Shown one piece after another: positions 36,232 to 45,335 of a DNA stretch of 64,000 nucleotides. This DNA is from Mucilaginibacter pineti (lineage in GTDB: Bacteria > Bacteroidota > Bacteroidia > Sphingobacteriales > Sphingobacteriaceae): assembly GCF_900101875.1 (NCBI RefSeq), contig NZ_FNAI01000008.1, positions 186,001 to 250,000 on the forward strand. Direction: 5' to 3'. The stretch's first letter is position 1, and each line of letters opens with the position of its first letter. The notes beneath the pieces are model-generated. The model was given only the letters and a program-made list of their open reading frames with translations, was not told the origin of the DNA and did no database searches. The position numbers were made by a program, and so were the translations under genes.

Positions 36232-37035
36232 TTATATCAGATCTGACTTTTCCTGGATAGTTTGATTGATCACCCTGCGATAGCCAAGCTCGGCTCCACC
36301 GGTTACAGGCAAAATGCAACCAGTAATAAAGCGTGCTTGTTCAGATATCAGGAACAGACAGGCATCGGCTACCACATCTCCCTCGGGGCAGTAGCCCAGC
36401 GCATGAATATCATCCAGATAGTTTTCTATTGAGGCCGCATCCGGCTGTTGCTGGCTCCATACCCTAAGCATTGGCGTCCAAACACCTGCTGGTGCTACGG
36501 CATTAACTCTTATACCATAGGGGGCATAATCCAAAGCCATTGATTTTGTTAGCGCACTTATAGCTCCTTTTGTGGCACTGTAAGCTGCATGTATCTCCTG
36601 CCCTATATCGCCAACAAGGCTGCCTGTATTCAGGATATTTCCCCTTGTTTTCTTCAACTCCTCTATCCCAAAACGGGTAGTGTTGTATACGCCTTTTACG
36701 TTCACATCAAAAAGGGCATTCCACTCCTCTTCGGTAGTGTCATGCACCGCTTTTGATGGATTAGATATACCGGCATTATTGTGAATAACATCTATCCTTC
36801 CAAAAAAAGCAACCGTTTCTGCAATGGCTTGTTTTATATCGGCCGCTACAGATACATCGGCTTTTAAATAGAGGATACCATCCCCGTACAACTTTGATTG
36901 AGCATCATTTATACTTTGGGTCGAATTTGAAATTATAGAAATTTTTGCTCCTGCGGCGCTGTATATTTTGGCGCACTCCAAGCCAATACCCTCCGTACCG
37001 CCGGTTAAAAAGACAACTTTATCACTTAATAGCAT
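36232..37035 (-). CDS. Short-chain dehydrogenase/reductase of the fucose operon
   Basis: NAD(P)-dependent oxidoreductase of about 267 residues from ATG 37035; ATG 37062 would add nine residues before the Rossmann start. Motifs: TGGTEGIG nucleotide loop (TGxxxGIG), NNAG, catalytic Ser in NTGSLVG, and Tyr/Lys in AAYSATK. First gene of the operon SDR-fucD-symporter-mutarotase. In the non-phosphorylating L-fucose pathway an SDR can oxidise L-fucose to the lactone or 2-keto-3-deoxy-L-fuconate to the diketo acid; sequence alone does not settle which. The lactonase and the final cleavage enzyme are not in the window. Confidence 0.85.
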   Translation of the reverse strand: MLLSDKVVFLTGGTEGIGLECAKIYSAAGAKISIISNSTQSINDAQSKLYGDGILYLKADVSVAADIKQAIAETVAFFGRIDVIHNNAGISNPSKAVHDTTEEEWNALFDVNVKGVYNTTRFGIEELKKTRGNILNTGSLVGDIGQEIHAAYSATKGAISALTKSMALDYAPYGIRVNAVAPAGVWTPMLRVWSQQQPDAASIENYLDDIHALGYCPEGDVVADACLFLISEQARFITGCILPVTGGAELGYRRVINQTIQEKSDLI

Positions 37036-37062
37036 ATATTTTGTAGTTGAAGTAAGGCGCAA

Positions 37063-37373
37063 AACCCTATAGCGCTTAAACTTTGGGTTTATACTGCCAC
37101 AGATTTCACTTTTTAAAAATTAAGAACCCGGTTACATTGGTTATTGCGAACAAACCAAATGTAAGCGCCAAATTCATATATTATAATAGGGGATACTTTT
37201 ATTTAAATGGATTATTCGCCTATTTGAACAGCACTAATTTAGTGAAAGCCAAATAATGTATTATATCATTAGCTGCGCACCCAAAATCGTTGTTTTTACA
37301 AATAGTTTTACCTATAATAGCACCGCCAATAAACCAAAATACACTTTTTTAACACCTGAAATTTTGCATACCC
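37063..37373. promoter_or_regulatory. Divergent promoter region of the fucose operon and araC-type gene
   Basis: This 311-bp AT-rich region separates the minus-strand operon (start 37035) from the AraC-type gene (start 37374). It holds ATGGATTATTC at 37207-37217, which fits the second box of the repeats at 24211 and 32447, and GGGGATACT 18 bp before it, a poor copy of the first box. No clear -33/-7 pair was found by eye. Confidence 0.45.
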
Positions 37374-38291
37374 ATGAAAGATAATAGCAAAAGACGTGAT
37401 GGATTTGTGGGAGAAAAACTGATTAGTATACCCCAAAAAGTTATTAAAACAGCAAAAACAACTTATCCCGCGCTGCTGCAAAATTATGTTACGCACATAG
37501 GTTATTTTCCCAAGGCCTCCTTTCATTACCGGGAACGCCGCAAAGGATGCGAGGATAATATTTTGATTTACTGCCTGCAGGGGAAGGGCAATTTTATTGT
37601 TGACCAAACCCATTTTGAAATAAAATCTAACCAGTTTATAATGGTGCCGGCCACTGATAAATATATGCGTTACTGGGCCGACAGGACTGATCCGTGGACC
37701 ATCTACTGGATCCATTTTACCGGCGAAAACATTGCCGAGTTTAATAAATCGCTTAAATTAAGTATCAGCAAAGGCCCGGTACAGGTTCCGTTTAATGAAA
37801 AGGCAATTGCTGTTTGGCAAAACATATATGAAACATTTGAGATGGGTTACAGTAATGAAAATATGATTAATGCGAGTTTTTTGATCTATCCTTTGTTATC
37901 CAGTTTCCTGTTTTACAAAAACAATATGGAATCGGGTGAGCAAAGCCATAGCAGGAATATCATTAGCGAAACGATTGCTTATATGCGTCAGCACATTAAT
38001 GAAAAACTAACTGTCGAAAATCTGGCTAACCTAAATTTGTTGTCAGCGTCCTATTTTTCTAAATTTTTCAGCAACGCTGTTGGTATGCCCCCGATTGATT
38101 ATTTTATCCATTTAAAAATGCAAAGGGCATGCTATTTAATAAAAACAGAGAATACCAAGATTAAAATAGTAGCCAGGGAGCTGGGTTACGAAGACCAATT
38201 TTACTTTTCACGACTGTTTAAAAGTCACATCGGTATATCGCCAAACGAATATAGATTATCTACAAAAAATGATGATTTTAAATTGAATTGA
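37374..38291 (+). CDS. AraC-family transcriptional regulator
   Basis: Regulator of 305 residues. The N-terminal domain (about 30-150) is a cupin-type ligand-binding fold (CLQGKGNFIVDQTHFEI, YWADRTDPWTIYWIHFTGENI), which in this family senses sugars. The C-terminal ~100 residues hold two helix-turn-helix motifs (LTVENLANLNLLSASYFSKFF and IKIVARELGYEDQFYFSRLFKSHIGISPNEYR, in part). It is divergent from the SDR-fucD-symporter-mutarotase operon and the obvious candidate to activate it, with L-fucose or a relative as a likely ligand. The repeats at 24186, 32422 and 37207 are candidate targets. It ends 10 bp before a bidirectional terminator. Confidence 0.93.
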   Translation: MKDNSKRRDGFVGEKLISIPQKVIKTAKTTYPALLQNYVTHIGYFPKASFHYRERRKGCEDNILIYCLQGKGNFIVDQTHFEIKSNQFIMVPATDKYMRYWADRTDPWTIYWIHFTGENIAEFNKSLKLSISKGPVQVPFNEKAIAVWQNIYETFEMGYSNENMINASFLIYPLLSSFLFYKNNMESGEQSHSRNIISETIAYMRQHINEKLTVENLANLNLLSASYFSKFFSNAVGMPPIDYFIHLKMQRACYLIKTENTKIKIVARELGYEDQFYFSRLFKSHIGISPNEYRLSTKNDDFKLN

Positions 38292-38300
38292 TATTAGCTT

Positions 38301-38343
38301 AAACGCAAAAAGGCCTCTTCAATGAAGAGGCCTTTTTGCGTTT
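38301..38343. terminator. Bidirectional Rho-independent terminator
   Basis: Perfect 20-bp stem: AAACGCAAAAAGGCCTCTTC (38301-38320), loop AAT, then its exact complement at 38324-38343. Both outer ends are A/T-rich, so it can stop transcription of the AraC gene (plus) and of the large minus-strand locus whose last gene stops at 38354. Confidence 0.92.
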
Positions 38344-38353
38344 AATTTATTGC

Positions 38354-39640
38354 TTACAACATTGGGCTGGTTGGCCTGGTTGCTGTAAGTGGAGTGATTT
38401 TTTTGAACATCTTTGCACCATCACCCGTTAAGCGCAGGTAATAATCTGACGAACATTTTGTCCCGTCTTCATCCAATGATACAAAGCCGGAGTTTTTGGG
38501 TACAAAATCCTGACTTTCGGCAGTTTTTGCAATCTGGTTGCTCTCATTATATTCATCAAACATAGATATATAGATACCTTGAGCCCCAAGACGGGTCATG
38601 TTATAAAACTGCCTCCACATAAAGTCACCATGGGCACGTTGGTGTGCGCCAAGATCGCCGGGGAGTATACAAGGCTGGTAATCAATACCGTTAGCATTGC
38701 AATAAGCCTGATCGGCTTTGTTTGTATTCACGAAAAAACCGTCTGACTGATTGGCATTGCCAATGCGGCCCACCATCCATGGCGATAACATATCAAACTG
38801 TTTATAGGCACTTAAAAATTGCGGGCGCGAATCACTTTCCTGTTTCAGCCAGTTTGTGGGTACGCCACCTATAACGTATAAACCTTTACCTTGAAACCAC
38901 TTGATCACAGCAACACAATCGTCTGCAGAAAAAGCATGGTTACTGTCATTAAAACCAAAACCCCAGATACACACCACAGGCTTACCGTTTTGTTTAGCAT
39001 AAGCAGATGAAGAAGTATATACCGACATTTTATTTGTCCAGTCGGCTTCCATTTCGGTTTTCATATTTGTCCAGCCGCTTACATCATACATAATGTAAAA
39101 CTTTACGCCATTGGCTTCAGCTGCTGTTTTTACTTTGGCCGCCATTGCATCGCGTACCGGGCCTTCTAATCCACTCGGATTAAAACGTTGCAATGCGGCG
39201 CCATCAATGCCATAATCTTTCATCCACTTAAACTGTGTATTAATCGTTTGATCTGTAAATGACGAAAACACATTGGCTGGCTGACCATTATTTAAGTTTT
39301 CATAATCTGTAGGAAAGGTGGTGGTATAATCACGCACATCCGGCCAGGCATGTATAGCGGTATTTGTTGGCGATGGTTTTTGCTCCCAGGTATTTGACCA
39401 ATGCCAATACCTGTTAATTGGCGAGCCATCACCAATTGCGGCAAACCATCCCTGGTAACCAACTACCACTTTACCAACCACATCACCTACCGGCGATGGC
39501 GTATGGTCTATACCATCGCCGGGGGTTACGGGTACAACTGGATCTGTGCCCCCTGCGCCTGTATCTTTCTTTTTTGAACAGCCAAAAGCTATCCCGAACA
39601 TCGTTATTATTAACAGCGACTTAAACGTTTTCCTCATCAT
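38354..39640 (-). CDS. GH71/GH99-like glycosidase lipoprotein (copy 2)
   Basis: Lipoprotein of 428 residues (lipobox AFGC, Cys21). The start of the mature domain has VVGYQGWFAAIGDGSP, followed by FKWMKDYGIDGAALQRFNPSG, the pattern of GH71/GH99-like proteins. A MFDEYNESNQI motif near residue 360 matches the GH99 segment that carries two catalytic glutamates three residues apart (here about E363 and E366). GH99 enzymes cleave inside alpha-mannan side chains with a mannose at the reducing side; whether this protein shares that specificity is inference. It is the last gene of the minus-strand locus starting at 52494 and a distant paralogue of the gene at 45336. Confidence 0.82.
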   Translation of the reverse strand: MMRKTFKSLLIITMFGIAFGCSKKKDTGAGGTDPVVPVTPGDGIDHTPSPVGDVVGKVVVGYQGWFAAIGDGSPINRYWHWSNTWEQKPSPTNTAIHAWPDVRDYTTTFPTDYENLNNGQPANVFSSFTDQTINTQFKWMKDYGIDGAALQRFNPSGLEGPVRDAMAAKVKTAAEANGVKFYIMYDVSGWTNMKTEMEADWTNKMSVYTSSSAYAKQNGKPVVCIWGFGFNDSNHAFSADDCVAVIKWFQGKGLYVIGGVPTNWLKQESDSRPQFLSAYKQFDMLSPWMVGRIGNANQSDGFFVNTNKADQAYCNANGIDYQPCILPGDLGAHQRAHGDFMWRQFYNMTRLGAQGIYISMFDEYNESNQIAKTAESQDFVPKNSGFVSLDEDGTKCSSDYYLRLTGDGAKMFKKITPLTATRPTSPML

Positions 39641-39670
39641 AATTTTAGTGTTATCTGGTTATGTAACTAT

Positions 39671-41890
39671 CTAATTTGTGTTATTATTTATTCCCCATTG
39701 CTTGTTTGGTTTTGGTCCCATTTGTAGCTCCAACTCGCCACCGGCTATTAACTGTGCATGACTAAACCAAGGTGTATCAAGTACCTGACCATTAAGCTTA
39801 GCGCTTTGGATATACTTATTTTGTACCGAGCAATCTTTGGCAACAAGTTTAAATTGTTTACCATTTGGCAAATCGATGGTTGTTTTTTCAAACAGCGGAC
39901 TACCAATTGTGTAAACCGGGTTACCGGGCGTAAGCGGATAAAAACCCATTGACGAGAATACAACGAAAGCCGTCATACCGCCGCCATCTTCATCGCCAGG
40001 AATACCGAAGATGTTGTCTTTGTACCATACATCAAGCAAAAAACGAACACGCTTTTGAGTTTTCCATGGCGAACCGGTGTAGTTGTACAGGTAAGGAATA
40101 TGGAAACTTGGTTCGTTACCCATAGAAAACTGACCTACTATACCTGTAACATCCGGAAATTTAGCCTGAAATTCGTACTTGCTCCGGCCCAAACCTTCGC
40201 GGAATAATTGGTCAAGCCTGCCTTCAAATTTTTCCTTGCCTCCCATCAAATTAATAAGACCGGGTATATCGTGCTGCACCTGCCACATGTACGTCCAGCC
40301 GTTGTTTTCATCGTAATAATCACGCCCCCCCATGCCACCATCAAATTTAGGGTCGATGTTAATGAAATCACCTTTGGCATCCTTTGGCATAAAGAACATT
40401 GTTTTACTATCCCAAAGATTTTTATAGTTCTGGCTTCTTTTGCTGAATTTTTCGAAGTCGGCGGTTTTGCCCAGTTTTTTGGCAAATTGCGCAAGTGCCC
40501 AATCATCATAACTGGCACCTAACGTTACCGCAACTGCCTGGCGTTTTTCAAACGACTCTACATTAGGATCGGTTTCCTTTTCACCGGGATGAAGGGCAGG
40601 AAAATATCCTTTGTCATAATAAAAATCTTCCAACGGGCCTTTGGGGCCATTTTTCCAGGGCAGCATAGTTGCCTGTGTAGCGTTTTTAACCATGCCCTCA
40701 TAAGCTTTTAAAGTATCAAAGCCACGAATGCCTTTATTATAACCATCCGTAAACATTACCGTGGAGTGGAAAGCGTTCATACAGGCATGATCACCAAACA
40801 GGACAGGGAATGTTGGGACCCAGCCCCCCTGCTCATACATAGTTACGTAGGAGTTAAGGATATCACTTTCTTTGGCAGGATCAAGAATAGTACGCAATGG
40901 GTGATGTGCCAGGTAAGTATCCCAGGTCCAATCATCTACATAAAATGTGCGCTTACTTTCATGTACCTTTTTGTCGAAACCGCTATAGTATTTACCATCT
41001 TCAGAAATATCAACCGGTCTTTCATAACAACGGTACAGGGCCGAGTAAAAGCTGCGTTTTTGCGCTTCGGTGCCGCCGGTAACGTTTATCTGGCTCATTA
41101 CCTTATACCATGCATCCTCGCCGGCTTGTTTAAGCTGATTGAAGGTGGTGCCGCTTAATTCATTACTGAAATTCTTTTTAGCCTGCTCTGCACTAACAAA
41201 TGAAACCGCGTATCTAAACTCGATATTTTTTGAAGCGGACGGACCAAAACTTATATAAGCTTTTGCTGATGGATTTGCACCAACATTTCCCTTTTCGCTA
41301 AATACACCGTACAGGTATATTTTAATATCATCGTGATAAATTTCGTACCCGCTTATTTCCTTATCTGATGTGAATTTGATTTGCGCATTTTCATCATTAT
41401 AAAAGTTGAACAGGATATTTTTCTCTGCCTTTTCGGGAAATTCAAAACGATAGATTGCCGTTTTTTTACCGGGCGTGTACTCTACTGTAATATCATCATC
41501 AACAAGATAGGTGGAATAATACCAGGGGCGGGTAACTTCCAGGTCATGATCATAGGTCATTTTTTGCTGGAAACTTGCCTCTGCTATCTTTTTCACAGAT
41601 GGTTTCATGGAGAAGGCTTCGCCCAAACGGTGCGAAACGATGAGCAGTGGAAAACTGGAGATCTGATCATCAAGGTAATCCTTCCGTACCGGATACATCC
41701 GCATCATTTGGTTAGGCAATTGTACCGTTGGGCGTGTAGGCTCCAGTAACTGCCCAACGTTGCCTATCAACGGATCGACATATTTTAGGTTACCCTTCCC
41801 TGCGTTTTGCTGCGCCATAACAGGGATATATATGCAGCATGTTAACAAAAACAACAATACCGGCACTCGGTTTTTACATAGTTTAATCAT
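39671..41890 (-). CDS. GH92 alpha-mannosidase
   Basis: Exported enzyme of 739 residues (signal peptide to about 26, YIPVMAQ). GH92 enzymes are calcium-dependent exo-alpha-mannosidases, mostly alpha-1,2. Family motifs: LKYVDPLIGNVGQ at the start of the N-terminal beta-sandwich, NNGWTYMWQVQHDIPGLI with the Glu of DENNGW at the proposed acid position, GNEPSFHIPYLYNYTGSPWKTQ, and GDEDGGGMTAFVVFSSMGFYPLTPGNPVYTIGSP (the Asp pair being the base region). The N-terminal block differs from the usual FIGTGGHGHTYPG, so its linkage preference may be altered. It lies 31 bp upstream of the second GH99-like gene, which suggests mannose-rich substrate. Confidence 0.9.
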   Translation of the reverse strand: MIKLCKNRVPVLLFLLTCCIYIPVMAQQNAGKGNLKYVDPLIGNVGQLLEPTRPTVQLPNQMMRMYPVRKDYLDDQISSFPLLIVSHRLGEAFSMKPSVKKIAEASFQQKMTYDHDLEVTRPWYYSTYLVDDDITVEYTPGKKTAIYRFEFPEKAEKNILFNFYNDENAQIKFTSDKEISGYEIYHDDIKIYLYGVFSEKGNVGANPSAKAYISFGPSASKNIEFRYAVSFVSAEQAKKNFSNELSGTTFNQLKQAGEDAWYKVMSQINVTGGTEAQKRSFYSALYRCYERPVDISEDGKYYSGFDKKVHESKRTFYVDDWTWDTYLAHHPLRTILDPAKESDILNSYVTMYEQGGWVPTFPVLFGDHACMNAFHSTVMFTDGYNKGIRGFDTLKAYEGMVKNATQATMLPWKNGPKGPLEDFYYDKGYFPALHPGEKETDPNVESFEKRQAVAVTLGASYDDWALAQFAKKLGKTADFEKFSKRSQNYKNLWDSKTMFFMPKDAKGDFINIDPKFDGGMGGRDYYDENNGWTYMWQVQHDIPGLINLMGGKEKFEGRLDQLFREGLGRSKYEFQAKFPDVTGIVGQFSMGNEPSFHIPYLYNYTGSPWKTQKRVRFLLDVWYKDNIFGIPGDEDGGGMTAFVVFSSMGFYPLTPGNPVYTIGSPLFEKTTIDLPNGKQFKLVAKDCSVQNKYIQSAKLNGQVLDTPWFSHAQLIAGGELELQMGPKPNKQWGINNNTN

Positions 41891-42000
41891 ACATTTTTAA
41901 AATACATCAGCATTTGATACTGACTTGTTCATTTAATTTTTTTTGCCTTTTGCAACCCAATAGCAACGGCGGTACAAGATACAGCCGCTATTTTAATTCT

Positions 42001-43005
42001 CTACTTTTTTTGGCCGTTAAGGTCTGTCTGTATCACTTTTCTTATGCTGCCATCGGCATTATAATAAAGTTTATTCACGCAGATAGACCGCAGCCAATCA
42101 TTACCAGAAAGCGAGCTGTTATGATAAAACGCGTACCATTGTCCCTTATATTCGGTTATTGAGCCATGGTCGGTAAAGCTATCGGTTGGGTCAATGTAAA
42201 CGCCGCGGTATGTCCAGGGACCTAATGGGTTACTGCTGGTGGCATAACGCATGCGGTTATGTTTACCCGCCTCGTTAAAATTATCAGCGTATGAAAGGTA
42301 ATAAACGCCATCTTTTTTATGCACCCAACTGGCCTCATGAAAATCGGTAAGGCCTTGCATGGTTTGCATGGTGCCGTCAATTTCCATCATATTATCCTTT
42401 AGCCTGCCGCCTTTGCAGATATTGCCGCCGCCGTAATACAAATAAGCCTTGCCGTCGTCGTCAACAAATACACATGGATCTATCAGTGATTCTAACCCTT
42501 GAATATACCCTTGCGATTTAAAACCACTTGCCGGACTTTTGCTGGTAGCTACGCCAATTTTCCAGGTGTTGCCCCAATCGGTGCCGCTGGGATGTGGGAA
42601 ATAAAAATAGTAGGTGCCATTTTTGTAAGCACAATCTGGCGCCCACATAAAGCCCCCTTCTTGCCGCCCCCAGGATACATCACTGGCTTGCAATATCTGC
42701 CCATGATCTGTCCAGTGTACCATATCATCGGTTGAGTATACGTGGTATTTGTCCATCAGATCACAACCGCGCGGCGGGTCGATATCATGCGAGGCGTATA
42801 CATACAAACGGCCATCTGCCCACACATGCGCCGAAGGATCGGCGGTGTACATCCCGGTAACAAACGGATTTTTAAATCCATCTCCCTTATCGTCAACCGG
42901 TGGCGGTGTTACGTTGTTACTGTTACTCCCTCCTTTTTTTGAACAGCTGCCTATTGAAATAAGCAGGGTTAACAAAAGCAGGGCGTTAATTATTTTCTTA
43001 CTCAT
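42001..43005 (-). CDS. GH43-family glycosidase lipoprotein (tandem copy A)
   Basis: Lipoprotein of 334 residues (lipobox IGSC, Cys21, then a Ser/Asn-rich linker), so probably cell-surface or outer-membrane anchored. Five-bladed GH43 propeller: catalytic base Asp in TADPSAHVW, Asp in LIDPCVFVDDDG, and acid Glu in DFHEASWVHKKDGVYYLSYA. Such enzymes usually release xylose, arabinose or galactose. Very similar to the next gene upstream (43031-44017), a tandem duplicate. The two genes are 25 bp apart. Confidence 0.9.
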   Translation of the reverse strand: MSKKIINALLLLTLLISIGSCSKKGGSNSNNVTPPPVDDKGDGFKNPFVTGMYTADPSAHVWADGRLYVYASHDIDPPRGCDLMDKYHVYSTDDMVHWTDHGQILQASDVSWGRQEGGFMWAPDCAYKNGTYYFYFPHPSGTDWGNTWKIGVATSKSPASGFKSQGYIQGLESLIDPCVFVDDDGKAYLYYGGGNICKGGRLKDNMMEIDGTMQTMQGLTDFHEASWVHKKDGVYYLSYADNFNEAGKHNRMRYATSSNPLGPWTYRGVYIDPTDSFTDHGSITEYKGQWYAFYHNSSLSGNDWLRSICVNKLYYNADGSIRKVIQTDLNGQKK

Positions 43006-43030
43006 AATTGGCTGGTTTATACCCTCTGTA

Positions 43031-44017
43031 TTATTTTTTTATAGCCCCCGTTGGTATTACTTTTTGAATTGTACCATCGGCATTATAATACAGCTTATCT
43101 ACACAAATAGATCTTAACCAATCCTGGTGAGATAATGAACTGTTATGGTAAAAGGCATACCATTGGCCTTTAAATTTTACTATTGAACCATGGTTGGTAT
43201 AGCTATCTGTAGGGTCCATGTAGATGCCTTTATACGTCCACGGGCCCAAGGGATTTTTGCTGGTGGCATAGCGCATTTGATTGTGCTTACCGTTTACATC
43301 ATGATTGTCTGAGTAAGACAGGTAGTAAACGCCGTCTTTTTTGTGTACCCAGCTGGCTTCATGGAAATCTTCAAGGCCTTCCATCTTTTGCATTTCGCCG
43401 TCAATTTCAACCATATTATTTTTCAACTTTCCTCCTTTACAGGTGCCACCCCCGCCATAATAAAAGTAAGCCTGCCCGTCATCATCAACAAAAACACAGG
43501 GATCTATCATAGATTCAAGCCCTTTAATATATCCTTGAGATTTAAAGCCGCTTGCCGGTTTTTTGCTGGTAGCCACGCCTATTTTCCAGGTCTTGTTCCA
43601 TTCGGTACCGCTTGGGTGAGGGAAGTAGAAATAGTAAGTACCATTTTTATAGGCACAATCTGGTGCCCACATAAAACCGCCTTCTGGTCTGCCCCATTCA
43701 ACCTGGCTGGCACGCAGTATTTCGCCATGATCTTTCCAGTGTACCATATCATCGGTAGAGTATACATGGTACTGGTCCATGAGGTCACAGCCGCGTGGCG
43801 GGGCAACATCATGAGATGGATATACATACAAACGGCCATCCTTCCAAACATGGGCCGATGGATCTGCAGTGTATATATCAGTTACAAATGGCTTACCTAC
43901 ATTTGTGGTATCGGCAGTTTTTTCCTGTGCTATTGATTGGGTGGCGGTAAACATCCCTGCACATAATGAGAGTGCGGCTATCTTAACCCTGATTTTTAAA
44001 AACCTATGTTTATTCAT
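43031..44017 (-). CDS. GH43-family glycosidase, soluble export signal (tandem copy B)
   Basis: Protein of 328 residues with an ordinary signal peptide cleaved near SIAQ (about residue 30) and no lipobox, so it should be periplasmic or secreted instead of lipid-anchored. The three GH43 acidic residues are kept: TADPSAHVW, MIDPCVFVDDDG and DFHEASWVHKKDG. Over about 140 residues from PFVT to FVDDDG it differs from copy A at about 19 positions (near 86% identity by my count), so the duplication is fairly recent. The pair probably gives the same activity in two compartments. Confidence 0.9.
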   Translation of the reverse strand: MNKHRFLKIRVKIAALSLCAGMFTATQSIAQEKTADTTNVGKPFVTDIYTADPSAHVWKDGRLYVYPSHDVAPPRGCDLMDQYHVYSTDDMVHWKDHGEILRASQVEWGRPEGGFMWAPDCAYKNGTYYFYFPHPSGTEWNKTWKIGVATSKKPASGFKSQGYIKGLESMIDPCVFVDDDGQAYFYYGGGGTCKGGKLKNNMVEIDGEMQKMEGLEDFHEASWVHKKDGVYYLSYSDNHDVNGKHNQMRYATSKNPLGPWTYKGIYMDPTDSYTNHGSIVKFKGQWYAFYHNSSLSHQDWLRSICVDKLYYNADGTIQKVIPTGAIKK

Positions 44018-44109
44018 TTTGTAGTCGGTTTATTAAATAAGCAAGAAGAGAGAAGCCTCTCTCCCTGCTATATTTGTGTTTAAATTATGGTATAGGGTTT
44101 GGGTTGTAT

Positions 44110-45258
44110 TTATTTTGATATGAAACGCAGGTCATCGATACCTGTAACCAGATCGCTGTGAGCTTTATCTGCTGTAAAGAAGAAGAGACGGAAGTGATTA
44201 ATAGCCGTATAATCTGCTCCTCCATCGCTGGTTTTAATAGATTTATCAAAATCAAGCGTAATCTTGTTCCACCCGTTTTTCAAGTTAGGTATAAGCGGGG
44301 TTACATCCCATGCCGACTCATGATCATCAGATTTTCCGGAACTGGTTATTTCGATAGAACCATCCTGTTTAAGCAATGAAACATCAGATACATACCACCA
44401 AAACTGGAACCTTCCGGTACTTTCCGTAAAGGTGGTGTTAACAGGTGTGGGCACATCTTTTATGTACTGCATAAAATCATTGCCATTGGTAATGGTATTC
44501 TGAATAAAGCCAGCACCTTCTTTTTGACCTGGTGTTATAATCTTTACATCACCAACAGTTTGCCATCCATCGGCTTTATCGCAGTTGTCAAAAACAACAT
44601 CAGGTGGCGGCGGCAAAGCGGCAACTCTGATATCATCGATGCCAAAGTTTTGATCTGTTGCCGCGTTTGCAGCAGTCCAGAAGAAAATTTTCACAAAATT
44701 CATGGCCGATAAATCAGGACCACCATCTCCAGACAGATATCCGTCTGTAAATTTCAGTTCTAAATGGTTCCAGCCATTTTTAAGTGTTGGGATAATCTTA
44801 TCCATTCCCCAACCTACACGTTTATTGTCCGGATCAGCGGCGCTGCTAAATTGTATCTGGCCATCTACTTTAAGTAAGGAAACATCGGGCACATAAAACC
44901 AGAATTTTAATTCGCCTGTAGTTAAGGTTACTTTTGTATTAACAGGGGCCGGCAGGGTTTTAATAAACTGCATAAAATTTTGCCCTGTTTTAATTGTTCC
45001 CTGAATATAACCGGCTCCTTCTTTTTGGCCGGTTGCTACTACAACAGGATCTCCGCCCGCTACCTGCCAACCGTCTGCCTTATCGCAATTATCAATTACA
45101 ACAGATGTATCAATTACCGGCGGCGTTGTTGTATCAACAGGCGGCGGTGGTTTAAGCATCGATATATCCCGTGACTGGTACTTTTCCTTTTTGCAGCTTG
45201 CTATCGCAAGCCCTATTGCTAAGATGGAACATACCATCATTACTTTAGTTAATCTCAT
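44110..45258 (-). CDS. Lipoprotein with two tandem carbohydrate-binding-like domains
   Basis: Lipoprotein of about 382 residues from ATG 45258 (lipobox AIASC, Cys22); the frame opens at 45300. After a Pro/Thr-rich linker (LKPPPPVDTTTPPVID) come two homologous beta-sandwich units of about 155 residues each. Both have FDNCDKADGWQ or IDNCDKADGWQ, GQKEGAGxIQ, FxxxxIK, PVNT, FWxYVxDVSLLKxDG, LKNGWN and GIDDxR. This is the build of jelly-roll carbohydrate-binding modules, so it is probably the surface glycan-binding protein of the locus. Its six-base AGAGAG/CTCTCT hairpin downstream (44047-44062) is too weak to call. Confidence 0.75.
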   Translation of the reverse strand: MRLTKVMMVCSILAIGLAIASCKKEKYQSRDISMLKPPPPVDTTTPPVIDTSVVIDNCDKADGWQVAGGDPVVVATGQKEGAGYIQGTIKTGQNFMQFIKTLPAPVNTKVTLTTGELKFWFYVPDVSLLKVDGQIQFSSAADPDNKRVGWGMDKIIPTLKNGWNHLELKFTDGYLSGDGGPDLSAMNFVKIFFWTAANAATDQNFGIDDIRVAALPPPPDVVFDNCDKADGWQTVGDVKIITPGQKEGAGFIQNTITNGNDFMQYIKDVPTPVNTTFTESTGRFQFWWYVSDVSLLKQDGSIEITSSGKSDDHESAWDVTPLIPNLKNGWNKITLDFDKSIKTSDGGADYTAINHFRLFFFTADKAHSDLVTGIDDLRFISK

Positions 45259-45335
45259 TTCCTTTAAGTTTTTAAAGTTTACTAATTGGTTTAGTGACAA
45301 TATTTTATTTATCTAAAAACATCTTTTACCGTAGC

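Noticed and set aside
37308-37715. Minus-strand frame of 135 codons across the AraC start
   Set aside because: It overlaps the well-supported AraC gene on the other strand and its translation has no family features.
43343-43936. Plus-strand frame of 197 codons inside GH43 copy B
   Set aside because: It is antisense to a conserved GH43 gene, and the related copy A region breaks the frame into shorter pieces, so it is a by-product of codon use.
44047-44062. AGAGAG/CTCTCT hairpin as a terminator in the large locus
   Set aside because: Six weak pairs and no T run; the genes on both sides are co-directional and functionally linked.
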